Shown one piece after another: positions 6,652-6,684 of a DNA stretch of 6,684 nucleotides. Source of the stretch: Propionibacteriaceae bacterium (GTDB lineage: Bacteria; Actinomycetota; Actinomycetes; Propionibacteriales; Propionibacteriaceae); contig JAITSW010000119.1 in NCBI GenBank assembly GCA_031287505.1, positions 1-6,684 on the forward strand, written 5' to 3'. Under the pieces are notes generated by a model, which saw only the letters and a list, made by a program, of their open reading frames with translations, was not told where the DNA came from and did not search any database. A program made the translations under genes and the position numbers. How positions within the stretch are numbered: the stretch's first letter is position 1; every line of letters begins with the position of its first letter.

Positions 6652-6684
6652 TTCCCAGTCCTATATCCGAGCTTCTTCGCCGCA

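Overview
The window looks like a stretch of an actinobacterial chromosome. The evidence is a ParE-type topoisomerase subunit next to a small DUF7455 zinc-ribbon-like protein, an Ami1 (Rv3717)-like amidase, an MptpB-like phosphatase domain, frequent GTG starts and moderately high GC. By eye the GC content is lower than in Streptomyces or mycobacteria. A family such as Propionibacteriaceae is possible, but the window alone does not prove it. I see no mobile element, CRISPR array, tRNA or rRNA.

Layout, left to right. Positions 1-1594 (minus) hold the N-terminal 531 codons of an S9 prolyl-oligopeptidase-family serine peptidase, cut by the window edge just after the nucleophile motif. Positions 1637-3343 (minus) hold a 568-aa predicted lipoprotein. 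It combines an MptpB-like phosphatase domain and an N-acetylmuramoyl-L-alanine amidase domain in one chain, behind a Pro/Thr/Ser linker. The peptidase gene follows after 42 bases on the same strand, so the two may be co-transcribed. A 156-base gap separates this gene from the divergent thymidine kinase gene (3500-4117, plus). A DUF7455 gene (4122-4337, minus) converges on the kinase with only four bases between the stop codons. A 238-base divergent intergenic region leads to a complete topoisomerase IV/gyrase B-type subunit (4576-6651, plus), most likely parE. Its GTG start has no visible ribosome binding site and is probably leaderless.

The genes do not form one pathway. The left part concerns the cell envelope and peptide breakdown: a membrane-anchored phosphatase-amidase and a peptidase. 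The right part concerns nucleotide salvage (Tdk) and DNA topology (ParE). Two points stand out. One is the fusion of a phosphatase to a peptidoglycan amidase as a lipoprotein. The other is an Asn in the ParE TOPRIM motif (EGNSA instead of EGDSA), at a position where Asp-to-Asn changes are known to lower quinolone sensitivity.
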